A program made the position numbers and the translations under genes. A DNA stretch of 64,000 nucleotides from Selaginella tamariscina (Eukaryota; Streptophyta; Lycopodiopsida; Selaginellales; Selaginellaceae). The DNA lies in the NCBI GenBank assembly GCA_003024785.1, contig PUQB01000263.1:62001-126000 (forward strand), read 5' to 3'. This document shows, in pieces, positions 38,670 to 50,487 of this stretch (position 1 is its first letter; every line of letters starts with the position of its first letter). Under the pieces are notes generated by a model. That model had not been told where the DNA came from. It was given only the letters and a program-made list of their open reading frames with translations, and ran no database searches.

Positions 38670-40715
38670 GAGTCATAAGTGCATGATATGTACCAGATCC
38701 TTAAGCTGGAGAATTATACTTTTTTATTTGACGTATTAGTATACACGTATTGTCAGTCTCTGTCTGTGTCCCGTCCTGTTGGTAGAAACGTATTCAATTC
38801 GGTCTATCTATCTATTTCTATAAGAATCCATATATATAATGAAATATATGTCTGTACATAATACACACGCATTTAAGATATAACATAAAACTTCTTATGT
38901 ACAGGGGTTTGCAATGCTAATGGATGCAAACCGTATAGAGGACCTTCACCGTATGTACTTGTTACTTTCAAGAGTAGGCGGATTAGAGGCCCTTAAACAG
39001 GCGCTAAGTGCGTATATAAAAGCAACCGGACATAGTATAGTCATGGATGAGGAGAAAGACAAGGAGATGGTTTCTACACTCTTGGAGTTCAAGGCTCGTC
39101 TCGATACAATCTGGGAAGAGAGCTTTCTCAAGAACGAGTCTTTCGCTAACAATATGAAAGAGGCCTTTGAACACCTCATCAACTTGAGACAGGTACTTAT
39201 ATGTGATAACATCTTTTATATCTATACGCGGACCTGTTTATATGTACATATACACATAGAGAGCTATGTAGATCTATAACATTATACAAATACAGTTTTT
39301 GTTCTCTACAGTAGCTGTGATGTGTGGTTGTGTGTTTCTACATAGAACTCACACACACACACGCGAGCAACATGTGGTTAATGTATTGATACTGGTTTCT
39401 TGTGTGTAGAATCGCCCGGCAGAGCTTATTGCAAAGTTCATAGACTGGAAACTTAGAGCTGGAAACAAAGGAACTTCTGAGGAGGAGCTGGAGAGTATGC
39501 TGGATAAAGTGTTGGTGCTCTTCAGATACATCCAGGTAATACCTCTCATACACGTATAGATATACATATATGTAACTATACGAACATTACACTATAATAT
39601 ACGTTATACAATAGTAGCGTGTATATATGTGTTTATTTCTATTGTTGTAAAAAGTAATTATCGTATTTGTTTGTGCAGGGCAAGGACGTTTTTGAGGCAT
39701 TTTACAAAAAGGACCTTGCAAAGCGTTTGTTACTGGGTAAAAGTGCTTCAATAGACGCAGAGAAATCTATGATATCGAAGGTGTTGTGTGGTGTGTGTGT
39801 TGTTAATATTGTTGACGTTAACTTATTATCTGTGATAATAAATTACTAAGATTTTACATTTACCATGCAGCTCAAAACGGAATGTGGAAGTCAGTTTACA
39901 AATAAACTCGAAGGAATGTTCAAGGTATTCATTGTATTCCAATATAATCTAACAGAATATATTTTATTTAAAATACTATGCATGCATGCATTCACACGCG
40001 CACACATATATACACATATGTAAGTATTGGGATAATGTTGAACGTTGGTTTCAGGATATAGAACTTTCACGAGAAATAAACGAGTCCTTCAAACAATCTT
40101 CTCAAGCAAGGACCAAGCTACCCGCTGGAATTGAAATGAATGTTCACGTGTTAACCACTGGGTACGTTCAATAGCATTTGTATGTCGCGTTACGTTTATT
40201 TTTACCTGCAGGTACTGGCCTACTTACCCACCTATGGATATTCGTCTTCCGCATGAACTTAATGTGTATCAGGTACTTGTTTAGTATACAACTGGCGATC
40301 TGTTAGTTAGAATCGTACTATATTGCTCAATAGCCAGTTACATTGTATGAAATGAGTTAATTATAAGTGCTTAATTGACTTATTGTGATGCTTGAAGAAA
40401 TGCCAGAGAATATATATGTTTTTTGTGAACTAGAACTTGGTTTTTCTTTTTTCCAGGACATATTCAAGCAATTTTATTTAAGCAAGCACAGCGGCAGGCG
40501 TTTGATGTGGCAGAATTCCCTGGGGCATTGCGTGTTAAAGGCGGACTTTCCAAAGGGAAAAAGAGAGTTATCTGTTTCTCTTTTCCAGGTAAACATATTG
40601 TACGAGCGTGTTTCTTGTGTGTGTGTGTGTGTGTGTGTGTATCAAACATGTGACTGTTTTATATTCTCTATATGTTTTAACTAAATGTAATTATGTTTTT
40701 ATAAGTAAGCGGAGT

Positions 40716-40751
<36 letters not shown>

Positions 40752-42001
40752 ATGTATGTATGTATGTATATGCGCATATTTGCAACATATCTATCTAGTG
40801 TATCTAAAATGTATAATCTTCGTGATTGCAGACTGTGGTTCTTATGCTGTTTAATGATACGAACAAGCTTAGTTTCCAAGAGATTAAGGACTCAACAAGT
40901 ATCGAAGATAAAGAGCTTCGTAGAACTCTACAGTCTCTGGCTTGTGGTAAAGTTCGAGTTCTACAGAAGGTAAGTGTGACGTATTCAGTGCTTATTTCTT
41001 TAAATATATATATTTTGTTTGTTTCAATGTGTATATATGTATGTAACGTACACACACTCCTTTATATGTAATATTTGGCTTCTATTTTTTTCAATGCCCA
41101 ATCAGTCATAGATACACATTCACACGCACAGACTCACATGTATATCCTGCACATATTGATGTGTTATATGTATGGGGCTTTTAATTCTCCTGTTTCTCAG
41201 CAACCCAAAGGTAGAGATGTGGAAGACGAGGACGTTTTCAGTTTCAACGATGACTTTACTGCTCCCCTGTTCCGTATTAAGGTATATTATTCGTGCATAT
41301 GAGCATAAAGATGCATATGCTCATGTTTGTCTCAACAGTGAACGCCATCCAACTGAAAGAGACTGTAGAAGAAAACACAAGCACCACGGAAAGAGTGTTC
41401 CAAGATCGCCAATATCAGGTAAGTGTATCAATATGAAATACAAGTGTGAATTTAAACTATGCTACCATTAACATATAGTTTTATTTATTCAGTCCAATTG
41501 TATCTATTTTAAAAACCTTGGACTCTCTCTCTCTCTCTTCCTCAAAAGTGTGACTGTTATAGATTGATGCTGCCATTGTGAGAATTATGAAGACTCGGAA
41601 GGTTTTGAGCCATACGCTGCTTATCACGGAGCTCTTTCAACAGGTATTACACACACACACACATGTATATATATATAATATATATATAATATATCATTCT
41701 CATTATATAATCAATTGTCGTTGTTTCCGTAATATGTGTGTGAGTTTAGTTCAATGGTATATGTATGTATACTCTGCATTTGTTATGATAGAGGGTATAT
41801 ATATCACTGCATATATATATATATAGAAGAGAGAGAGAGAGAGAGAGAGTAATGAAGCTAGATATCGTTTAATATTGTGTTAAGCAGTTGAAATTTCCAA
41901 TAAAACCGGCGGACTTGAAGAAGCGGATTGAGAGCTTGATCGACCGCGAGTATCTAGAACGGGACAAGAATAATCCACAGGTATACAACTACCTCGCTTG
42001 A
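35656..42001 (+). CDS. CUL4: Cullin 4 ubiquitin-ligase scaffold
   Basis: Seventeen exons: 35656-35923, 36627-36742, 37228-37574, 37943-38123, 38476-38598, 38905-39192, 39410-39535, 39679-39780, 39871-39924, 40055-40161, 40212-40272, 40457-40588, 40832-40969, 41201-41281, 41338-41418, 41563-41643 and 41888-42001; about 799 residues. The cullin repeats, the cullin-homology core ([26 protein letters not shown]-like [18 protein letters not shown]) and the winged-helix tail ([18 protein letters not shown], ending [12 protein letters not shown]) are complete; the Lys in RIMKTRK is the usual NEDD8 site. CUL4 joins DDB1-DCAF substrate receptors to RBX1 in DNA repair, photomorphogenesis and cell-cycle control. 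One oddity: exon 15 must begin GTGAAC for frame, but the base run reads caacagtgaac, one G short of the acceptor seen in the duplicated copy at 47331. Confidence 0.95.
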
Positions 42002-42649
42002 AAGGCTCTTTTACTATAATGTTAAGAGGAAAAAAATGTAATGAAAAAAGAAGGGAGGGTTCCATTACAATTGTAAATTTTTCGGTTTAGGGATTAGGGC
42101 TGCCACGTCAGCATATACTTTAGGGTTTCTTGTAGAGATTCGCAGCCACACACCGCGCGCGCATATATACGTATGTGTATGCACTTTGTATATAAAATTT
42201 CACGTACATAAGTTTGTATTTCACATATGGAAGTTTATATATACACATATACATACACATTGGCTTTTTCAAATACATAAATACATATTGTTAAGACTTA
42301 ACGTATAAAAATTTAATATGGTTACATGCCACATAGACATATCTATGCATGCAGACACAAAATTAGCGACCACAATAATAATATGAATTAATTTATATAA
42401 TATTATTAACTATATATTATCAATATGGTTGACAATTTATAAGTACTATTAAAAATAGTAATTGTAAGGTAATCTATTTTAGCTTTATAGTTACATGTTT
42501 ATGAATATAAATACAAACCTTAGCTTGAAATGCATATATGTAGATTTTTGGAATTTTATAACCAAATCCACAAATTTTAAATGATAAGTGTCCATTGCGG
42601 TAGACATGTGAAATTAATTAAACCAGTGAGGCGGGGAGAGAGAGACATG

Positions 42650-42681
<32 letters not shown>

Positions 42682-43020
42682 TAATATATATATAGTAAGA
42701 TTAACAAGAAACACAGGTCATTACATGATGCATATTATTATATGATATCATATAATAGTTTAAATGTAACTTTACATGTATACGTATTTATACTGTTCTT
42801 ATGTTATATATGTGTGTGTGCATATCTTATATTATATACACAGATATATAATCTTATAATGCACCACACGTGTGTGTAGCATAGCCAAAATCTTCTCTGC
42901 TTAATCTATGAGATTGGCACTCAAGATGGGTCAGTGTTCATCTTCTGGGAATGTAAAACCATACTTCTTAATGGATGGGAAGAAAGATTTAAGATTCTAA
43001 AATATTCTTTGTTAGAATAT
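42002..43020. other. Convergent spacer between CUL4 and F-box copy D
   Basis: AT-rich with short CA/TA tracts. The segment 42396-42517 appears in the opposite orientation in unit 2 (48464-48586). No gene is visible. Confidence 0.6.
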
Positions 43021-44307
43021 TTAAAGTAGATCAACCTTGTGTGTGAGGCTTGAAAGATGCTCATTTCTAATCACCACTTGAGCACGTGGCGTCACAGACT
43101 TCAAGTACTCCCAAGCACTCCGGAACTTCTCTAGCAAAAAATCCTCCCTCTTAGCAAGCTCATCGTCGTCATCGTCATCATCACCGTCATCTAGTCCACA
43201 AACGGAGCAATCGAGTGCCAGGGTCTTCAGTTTTGGAAGCAACACAGTCACCCCATGTCCTTGGGGTGATAACTGCAAGAAGAAAGAAAACACAGTTAAA
43301 AACATACTTACATATAGCCTTCCAGGAACAACACCTGGATAACCATGTTGAAATTAAGCTCTAGTTCCTCCAGCTCCGTTAGCTTGCTCATAACCTTAAA
43401 GAATGCCCCAGAATTATCTATGTCGACGTGGTCCCAATCAATGAAAACAGTACTTATGCAGAGGGTTTTGATCCCTGACAAGGTGACACAGGAACTCAGT
43501 GTGCTTACTATACAGTCTTGGGTAAGGCACAGGTACAATCTTCGAACCGCTGGAGAATCCTTAATAATCTGTGTTCTGAAACGAAGTTTAAGGTCCTCAA
43601 GAAGAGGAGCTTCGAGTTCCACCTGCTTGGCCTGAATGATCATGTCTTTAACCCCAGCTGCATTTACCAAAAGCTTTTCAACCACAGGGAGATGCAGCTC
43701 CATCCGTACCACGCTCGCTGGTGCATTTATAACAAATGTTCCACCCGGCTCATAGTAACAGAGTCCTAAGTACTCGAGGTTAGGAACCCGCTTCATTAGC
43801 AACTGAATTACTTCATTCGAAATGCAGCTAGTAATATGAGGTTCTTCAAACTACCAAGATCAAATCCTCAGTCTCTATCCAGCGAAGATTAAGAGACAGG
43901 ACGGACAGACTGCTGCAGCTCCGGAGGAGTTGCAATAGCTCCCTTGTACACCCAAATCCCATGTGGAGCTCTTGAAGAGTGTCTAGCCAGTTACATTTGT
44001 CCAGTACGTCACACACTATAGACCGGTCAATGCCCAAATCGATACTCAGCTTTGAGAGGGACTTGGAACGAGCAAGGACACTCCGGATGCAATCGGTGAA
44101 GCAGGAGCACTCGGACAAGTAGTCATGGTGCTTCTCGCAGTCGCGATAGTAGGTTGCGAAAGAGATTGAGCTTACCCAGCTAGAGCTGCATCTCCAACGC
44201 CTGCAGACGGCTGAGGCAGCCAAGAACGTTTTCAGATCGCGCTCATCTATCTTTTCCAGGATGTAGCACAGCACCTCCGAAGGCAATTCCGTCCACATTG
44301 TCGCCAT
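43021..44307 (-). pseudogene. F-box/LRR-like gene, copy D (frame-broken)
   Basis: ATG at 44307 opens MATMWTELPSEVLCYILEKI (F-box), followed by an uninterrupted 153-codon frame with LRR-like segments to about 43848. Around 43838-43875 three small losses relative to copy E (actgagg to atgagg, ctagccaag to ctaccaag, and about 13 bases before cctcagtc) end the frame. It resumes as LMKRVPNLEYLGLCYYE and runs to 43335. The last exon (about 43273-43021), after an intron of about 62 bases, has an Asp-rich loop. Belongs to duplication unit 1, convergent with CUL4. The F-box itself is intact, so a truncated adaptor is possible, but a pseudogene is more likely. Confidence 0.78.
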
Positions 44308-44944
44308 GGCTGCAAAGCCCTAAATCAATCTAGGGTTAGGATGTAAGCCAACAGTGGCATACAAGACATTGTTAACAAGTGAATGAAACACATATCACTA
44401 GACCCCAAAAATAATCCCCAACCTGTAATAAAACATCACTAAATTAATTAACTTACATATATTAATTATTCATAAATTTATTAAAACATTAACTGTAATT
44501 CAAGAATGGTAAACAAGGTACAGGTACGGCTAAAAAATTATGTAAAAACCATATATGAAGATATCACATACTATGTATATACAATGGAAATGACCAATAT
44601 ACAATGTATATATAACTTTCGTAAGTTATGAAATACCAACCTTTAAACTGGGAGTGAACCAGACACGGTCAATGATCTTCCCCACTTGTAGAAGATACTT
44701 TCAAGTTATACCCAATAGGAAAAACGTCCATTCGTATAGCAGAAGCATACCAGTCCATGGCATAACCTGAAGATTAACACAGTACACACATGGATACGCA
44801 TGTGGATATACAAGTACGTTTAAATGTGTGTGTGCGTGTATATATATATATATATATATATATGCTGCAGTAACAGATGTTCCCTGGAAAAGTCGTATTT
44901 AAATGTCCTTCTAAATATTAATTGTGCTGTACGTGTGTGTATCT

Positions 44945-44994
<50 letters not shown>

Positions 44995-45454
44995 TACCTG
45001 TTGATTAGACGACGATACCAGATATAAGTATTTGTATATATCTTATATACACATAGGATACCTATACACACATATATACCTGCCAATTCCATATATTATA
45101 ACAAGGAAGAATATAGTTAGCACTTTAAACATGAACCACATTATATTAAATTTTCGATATAGCAAGTACATTATATGACATTAGATCATACAAGATAAAT
45201 AAACGATCATATTTTACACACACAACACATTGCATATATATACATATATAAAAGAAGAGATATAACGCATCCATATAAACGCCAGAAGTATATACTATTA
45301 AATAATTAAGTAAAGAAGTATATACTCACAGGCACGCATACACATGTATGTACATATATACGTATACACGAACCACACAAATATAATATACATATCGGAG
45401 ATGCAAAGTCACTTCTTGCAATGAGCCCAGCTACTGTTCGGACTTCCGTCAAAA
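44308..45454. other. Upstream of F-box copy D with conserved exon-like blocks
   Basis: The minus strand holds blocks with splice-like borders that are kept in both duplication units: near 44775-44680 (frame YAMDWYASAIRM after cttcag), near 44935-44870 (AQLIFRRTFKYDFSREHLL after a tacag) and near 45030-44998 (WYRRLINR before gtatct). No family is recognised and a joined frame is not established. A (TG)n(AG)n run lies at about 44935-44993. Confidence 0.35.
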
Positions 45455-45515
45455 TTCTCAGGTACTGCATTAAGAAATACTCAGGTACTGTATTTCTTAA
45501 TGCAGTACCTGAGAA
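45455..45515. repeat. Perfect 26-base inverted repeat with 9-base loop
   Basis: The arm 45455-45480 is exactly the reverse complement of 45490-45515, separated by tcaggtact, which itself repeats part of the arm. On a single strand it would fold as a 26-bp hairpin. It lies in the non-duplicated spacer between the two CUL4/F-box units. Its role is unknown. Confidence 0.9.
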
Positions 45516-45537
45516 CTTTCTCATTATGCTGCAGGTA

Positions 45538-45806
45538 GTGAATATCCGTCTGAATATTCTCCTCCTGTGGAATATGCTCCTGGTGCATATCCTCCTGCAT
45601 ACCCTTTGGAATATTCCCCTCCCATAAAATATTATCTTGCATGTTCATGCCATAGTGAATATCCTACTCCTGTAGAATATTCTGCAGAATATTCATGCCA
45701 TAGTGCATATTCAGCGGAATACCCTCCTGAATATTTTCATTCATGCCATAGTGATTATTCTGCTGAATATTCTTTTCCATGGGCTCAACCTTCTTACGCA
45801 ATGGTG
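45538..45806 (+). other. Tyr/Pro/Ser-rich repetitive open frame
   Basis: An open frame of about 90 codons starts just after a possible acceptor (atgctgcag at 45528-45536). It is built from repeats of (S/V/A)EY(S/P) with Pro pairs and a recurring SCHS element (for example VEYSAEYSCHSAYSAEYP). The repeat is visible at DNA level as recurring gaatatt. No start codon, no partner exons and no known family are visible. It may be an orphan exon of a Tyr-rich repeat protein or simply a degenerate gaatatt satellite that happens to be open in one frame. Confidence 0.3.
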
Positions 45807-45819
45807 CTCGTTATATGCA

Positions 45820-45856
<37 letters not shown>

Positions 45857-46845
45857 CATCCATCTAGAGGAAATGTATATGTGCACGCATATATATTACA
45901 TTGAAACTTGAAAACTAATACATATAGATAGGTCTGATGTATGAGAGAGAGAGAGATTGGCTTACGGAAACATGGGGATCATGTAACATATTAAACATGT
46001 AATATATTCAGTGTACATTTAACATACGTTTTTATATCGTCTTTCTAGCCGCCATTTGTTACTAGCGTGTACAGTATACTCCTATTTCTATGTGGTCTCC
46101 AAATTTTCACTAGTGACCTCATTTGGTTAAGCAAATTGATATCATAATTAATCATTCAAGTTTTCAGCTATATATATATATACAATGGAGGCTGCTCTCT
46201 CTCTCTCTTGTGTGTGAAAGCTACACGTGTAAGTTACAAGTAGCTTGAACTCAATGTTTTGTGCGTGTGAATATACGTTGCTTATCTGTATAATTATATA
46301 TGTATGTATACACACACACAAATATATATATTTGTGTGTGTGTGTGAATGTATACATACACAATTATAGTCTCATAGGACAAACTGTATATACACTATAT
46401 GTGTGTGTGTGCACTTTGGGCAGCTAATCAATTAAATGGTGCTGAAATAGGATCGGATATTCCCTTCTTTTTCTCCCACGGTGCAGCATATATATATATA
46501 TATATAATATATATATCATTGGAATACCTGATATGAGTACATACTTAAAACATTTATATTATTGTGTACATGGAGTGACAGCGCCCTTTTTGGTAAATAC
46601 TAAAAACCAAAGAAAACAAACGACGTTATAGCTTTCGACTTAGTTAATCTAATGAATTGTAAGTTAAGGGAGAGCGGTTGTATACACGTAATGCACGAGT
46701 ATAGGTTGTACAAGATATTGCTCTCTCTCTCACTCTCTCACACCTAAAGATGAATGTAAACACTAACCATGAGCATTTCTTGTCATAAACTCTTGTAACG
46801 GACCATTTTTTTAAAACTTATCTAAATTATATTGTGTAAACCTAT
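45807..46845. other. Spacer between the two duplication units
   Basis: AT-rich, with a (CT)n(GT)n tract at about 45820-45857, CA/TG tracts around 46310-46345 and 46398-46413, and a TA run near 46490-46515. No gene is seen. Confidence 0.6.
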
Positions 46846-47785
46846 CTTAATGTGTATCAGGTACTTGTTTAGTATACAACTAGCGATCTGTTAGTTAGAA
46901 TCGTAATATTGACAATTGACTACATTGCTCAATAGCCAGTTACATTGTATGAAATGAGTTAATTATAAGTGCTTAATTGATATTCTCTGGCATTTCTTCA
47001 AGCATCACATTATATATTTTTTTGTTTGTTTCAATGTGTATATATGTATGTAGCGTACACACACTCCTTTATATGTAATATTTGGCTTCCAATGCTCAAT
47101 CAGTCATAGATACACATTCACACGCACAGACACATGTATATCCTGCACATATTGATGTGTTATATGTATGGGGCTTTTAATTCTCCTGTTTCTCAGCAAC
47201 CCAAAGGTAGAGATGTGGAAGACGATGACGTTTTCACTTTCAACGATGACTTTACTGCTCCCTGTTCCGTATTAAGGTATGTTATTCGTGCATATGCGCA
47301 TAAAGATGCATATGCTCATGTTTGTCTCAACAGGTGAACGCCATCCAACTGAAAGAGACTGTAGAAGAAAACACAAGCACCACGGAAAGAGTGTTCCAAA
47401 ATCGCCAATATCAGGTAAGTGTATCAATATGAAATACAAGTATGTGAATTTAACTATGCTACCATGTATTTATCCAGTCCAATTGACTCTCTCTCTCTCT
47501 CTTCCTCAAAAGTGTGACTGTTATAGATTGATGCTGCCATTGTGAGAATTATGAAGACTCAGAAGGTTTTGAGCCATACGCTGCTTATCACGGAGCTCTT
47601 TCAACAGGTATTACACACACACATGTATATATATATATCATTCTCATTATATAATCAATTGTCGTTACAGCTTAACTTTCATTTACTTTCTATATTGCGT
47701 TGTTTCCCTAATATGTGTGTGAGTTTAGTTCAGTGGTATATGTATGTATACTCTGCATTTGTATGATAGAGGGTATATATATCAC

Positions 47786-47823
<38 letters not shown>

Positions 47824-47825
47824 AG

Positions 47826-47874
<49 letters not shown>

Positions 47875-47985
47875 GCTAGGTATCGTTTTAATATTGTGTT
47901 GAAGAAGCGGATTGAGAGCTTGATCGACCGCGAGTATCTAGAACGGGACAAGAATAATCCACAGGTATACAACTACCTCGCTTGA
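46846..47985 (+). pseudogene. Truncated duplicate of CUL4 (exons 11 end to 17)
   Basis: Begins inside exon 11 (cttaatgtgtatcag) and lacks everything upstream. Exons 12 and 13 are gone: the DNA jumps from intron 11 to intron 13 across an inverted 29-base piece at 46981-47009. Exon 14 (47197-47276) is one base short, exon 15 (47334-47414) and exon 16 (47527-47607) are intact, and exon 17 has lost 35 bases including its acceptor and the [10 protein letters not shown] codons, keeping only the tail to the stop at 47985. With no start and no cullin core it cannot make a cullin. It is useful as a reference for the original exon 15 acceptor (caacag/gtgaac). Confidence 0.92.
47789..47871. repeat. (TA)n(AG)n microsatellite
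   Basis: A TA run of about 32 bases is followed by about 50 bases of nearly pure AG. It sits in the remnant of the last CUL4 intron of unit 2 and is much longer than the matching tract in unit 1 (41809-41850), so it expanded after duplication. Confidence 0.9.
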
Positions 47986-48704
47986 AAGGCTCTTTTACTA
48001 TTATGTTAAATGTAATGAAAAAGAAGGGAGGGTTCCATTACAATTGTAAATTTTACTTATTATTCGGTTTAGGGTTTAGGGCTGCCACGTCAGCACATAC
48101 TTTAGGGTTTCTTGTAGAGATTCGCACACGCGCGCGCATATATACGTATGTGTATGCACTTTGTATATAAAATTTCACGTACATAAGTTTGTATTTCACA
48201 TATGGAAGTTTATATATACACATATACATACACATTGGCTTTTTCAAATACATAAATACATATTGTTAAGACGTGTATCTCCTAATGTATAAAAATTTAA
48301 TATGGTTACATGCCACATAGACATATCTATGTATATAATTTGCATTTATTTAACTATTTTGTATATACATATACACACTCGTTGACACATGCACATATAT
48401 TTAATACATTTTAATCATTTTGATAAGTGCCTTTACAGCCTAAATTATATAAGCTTAATTTAATTTGTATTTATATTCATAAACATGTAACTATAAAGTT
48501 AAAATAGATTACCTTACAATTACTATTTTTAATAGTACTTAAAATTGTGTCAACCATATTGATAATATATAGTTAATAATATTATATGTAGATTTTTGGA
48601 ATTTTATAATCAAATCCACAAATTTTAAACCGTACACAATGATAAGTGTGCATTGCGGTAGACATGTGAAATTAATTAAACCAGTGAGGCAGGGAGAGAG
48701 AGAC

Positions 48705-48747
<43 letters not shown>

Positions 48748-49155
48748 GTGTGTCTCTGTATTCAGAAGTTAAGGACAAGGTATCATACGTACATAAGTTG
48801 TAAGGTTAACAATAAAACACAGGTGCGAATGTGCACCTAACGCGGTTAAGTGTTATGTGTATGTTTAAATATTCACCTTGTTCTTACATGATGCATATTT
48901 AACTTTACATGTATACATATTTATACTGTTCTTATGTTATATATGTGTGTGTGCATATCTTATAACAGATATATAATCTTATCACGTGTGTGTAGCATAG
49001 CCGTATGCGTTTGAAAAAATCTTCTCTGCCTAATCTATGAGATTGGCATTCAAAATGGGTCAGTGTTCATCTTCTGGGCATGTAAAACACATGCTTCTTA
49101 ATGAAAGATTTAAGATTCTAAAATATTCTTTATTAGAATATTCATTTCAAATTCT
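47986..49155. other. Spacer between CUL4 fragment and F-box copy E
   Basis: Matches 42002-43020 of unit 1 except for the inverted block 48464-48586 and extra sequence at about 48330-48463. A (TA)n run lies at 48711-48744. No gene. Confidence 0.6.
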
Positions 49156-50487
49156 TTAAAGTGATTGCCTACTAATACGTCGTAGTACATCAACCTTCTT
49201 TGTGAGGCTTGAAAGATGCTCATTTCTAATCACCACTTGAGCACGTGGCATCACATACTTCAAGTACTCCCAAGCACTCTGGAACTTCTCTAGCAAAGAA
49301 TCCTCCCTCTTAGCAAGCTCATCATCGTCATCTAGTGCACAGACGGAGCAATCGAGTACCAATGTCTTCAGTTTTGGAAGGAACACAGTCACCCCACGTC
49401 CTTGGGGTGATATCTGCAAGAAGAAAGACAACACAGTTAAAAACATACTTACATATAGCCTTCCAGGAACAGCACCTGAATAACCGTGTTAAAATTAAGC
49501 TCTAGTTCCTCCAGCTCCGTTAGCTTGCTCATAACCTCAAAGAATGCCCCAGAATTATCTATGTAAGTGTCTTCAACATAATCCCAATCAGTGATATCAC
49601 TACTTATGCAGAGGGTTTTGATCCCTGACAAGGTGACACAGGAACTCAGACTCCTGAGTAAGCACTCTGAGTCTCAGAGTGCTTACTATATAGTCTTTGG
49701 TAAGGCACAGGTACAATCTTCGAACCGCTGGAGAATCCTTAATAATCTGTGTTCCGAAACGAAGTTTAAGGTCCTCAAGAAGAGGAGCTTCGAGTTCCAC
49801 CTGCATGGCCTGAATGATCATGTCTTTAACCCCAGCTGCATTTACCAAAAGCTTTTCAACCACAGGGAGATGCAGCTCCATCCGTACCACGCTCGCTGGC
49901 GCATTTATAACAAATGTTTCACCCGGCTTGTAGTAATAGAGTCCTAAGTACTCGAGGTTAGGAACCCGCTTCATTAGCAACTGAATTACTTCATTTGAAC
50001 TGCAGCTAGTAATACTGAGGTTCTTCAAACTAGCCAAGATAAAATCCTTAGGTACATCCTCAGTCTCTATCCAGCGAAGATCAAGAGACAGGACGGACAG
50101 ACTGCTGCAGCTCCGGAGGACTTGCAATAGCTCCCTTGTACGCCCAAATCCCTGGAGCTCTTGAAGAGTGTCTAGCCAGTTACATATAGACCGGTCAATG
50201 CCTAAATACTGGTACAAATCGATCCTCAGCTTTGAGAGGGACTTGGAACGAGCAAGGACACTCCGGATGCAATTGGTGAAGCAGGAGCAATCGGACAAGT
50301 AGTTGTGGTGCTTCTCGCAGTCGCGATAGTAGGTTGCGAAAGAGATTGAGCTTACCCAGCTAGAGCTGCATCTCCAACCCCTGCAGACTGCTGAGGCAGC
50401 CAAGAACGTTTTCAGATCGTACTCATCTATCTTTTGCAGGATGTAGCCCAGCACCTCCGAAGGCAATTCCGTCCACATTGTCGCCAT
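49156..50487 (-). pseudogene. F-box/LRR-like gene, copy E (longest frame of the family)
   Basis: ATG at 50487 opens MATMWTELPSEVLGYILQKI (F-box) and reads 295 codons without interruption through LRR-like segments (LRSCSSLSVLSLDL, LKNLSITSCSSNEVIQLL, VPNLEYLGLYYYK, LEDLKLRFG). A 28-base insertion that makes a perfect palindrome at 49657-49687 shifts the frame and ends it at 49600. The original frame continues beyond (SGIKTLCISSDITDWDYVED...) to a 62-base intron at 49414-49475 and a last exon 49413-49156 with a short Asp-rich loop. The truncated product would keep F-box and most repeats, so this is the copy most likely to be expressed. SCF adaptor role is inferred from the F-box only. Confidence 0.78.

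Larger units (their letters stand above)
40258..45260. repeat. Segmental duplication, unit 1
   Basis: This stretch, from the end of CUL4 exon 11 through F-box copy D and its upstream region, is repeated in the same orientation at 46846-51470 with long near-identical blocks, introns included. Unit 1 keeps the complete CUL4 3' part. The border at the right lies near the shared word catatataaaagaagaga. Confidence 0.85.

Noticed and set aside
45538..45806. CRISPR or other regular array
   Set aside because: gaatatt units are irregularly spaced and degenerate, with no unique spacers; also this is a plant nuclear region.
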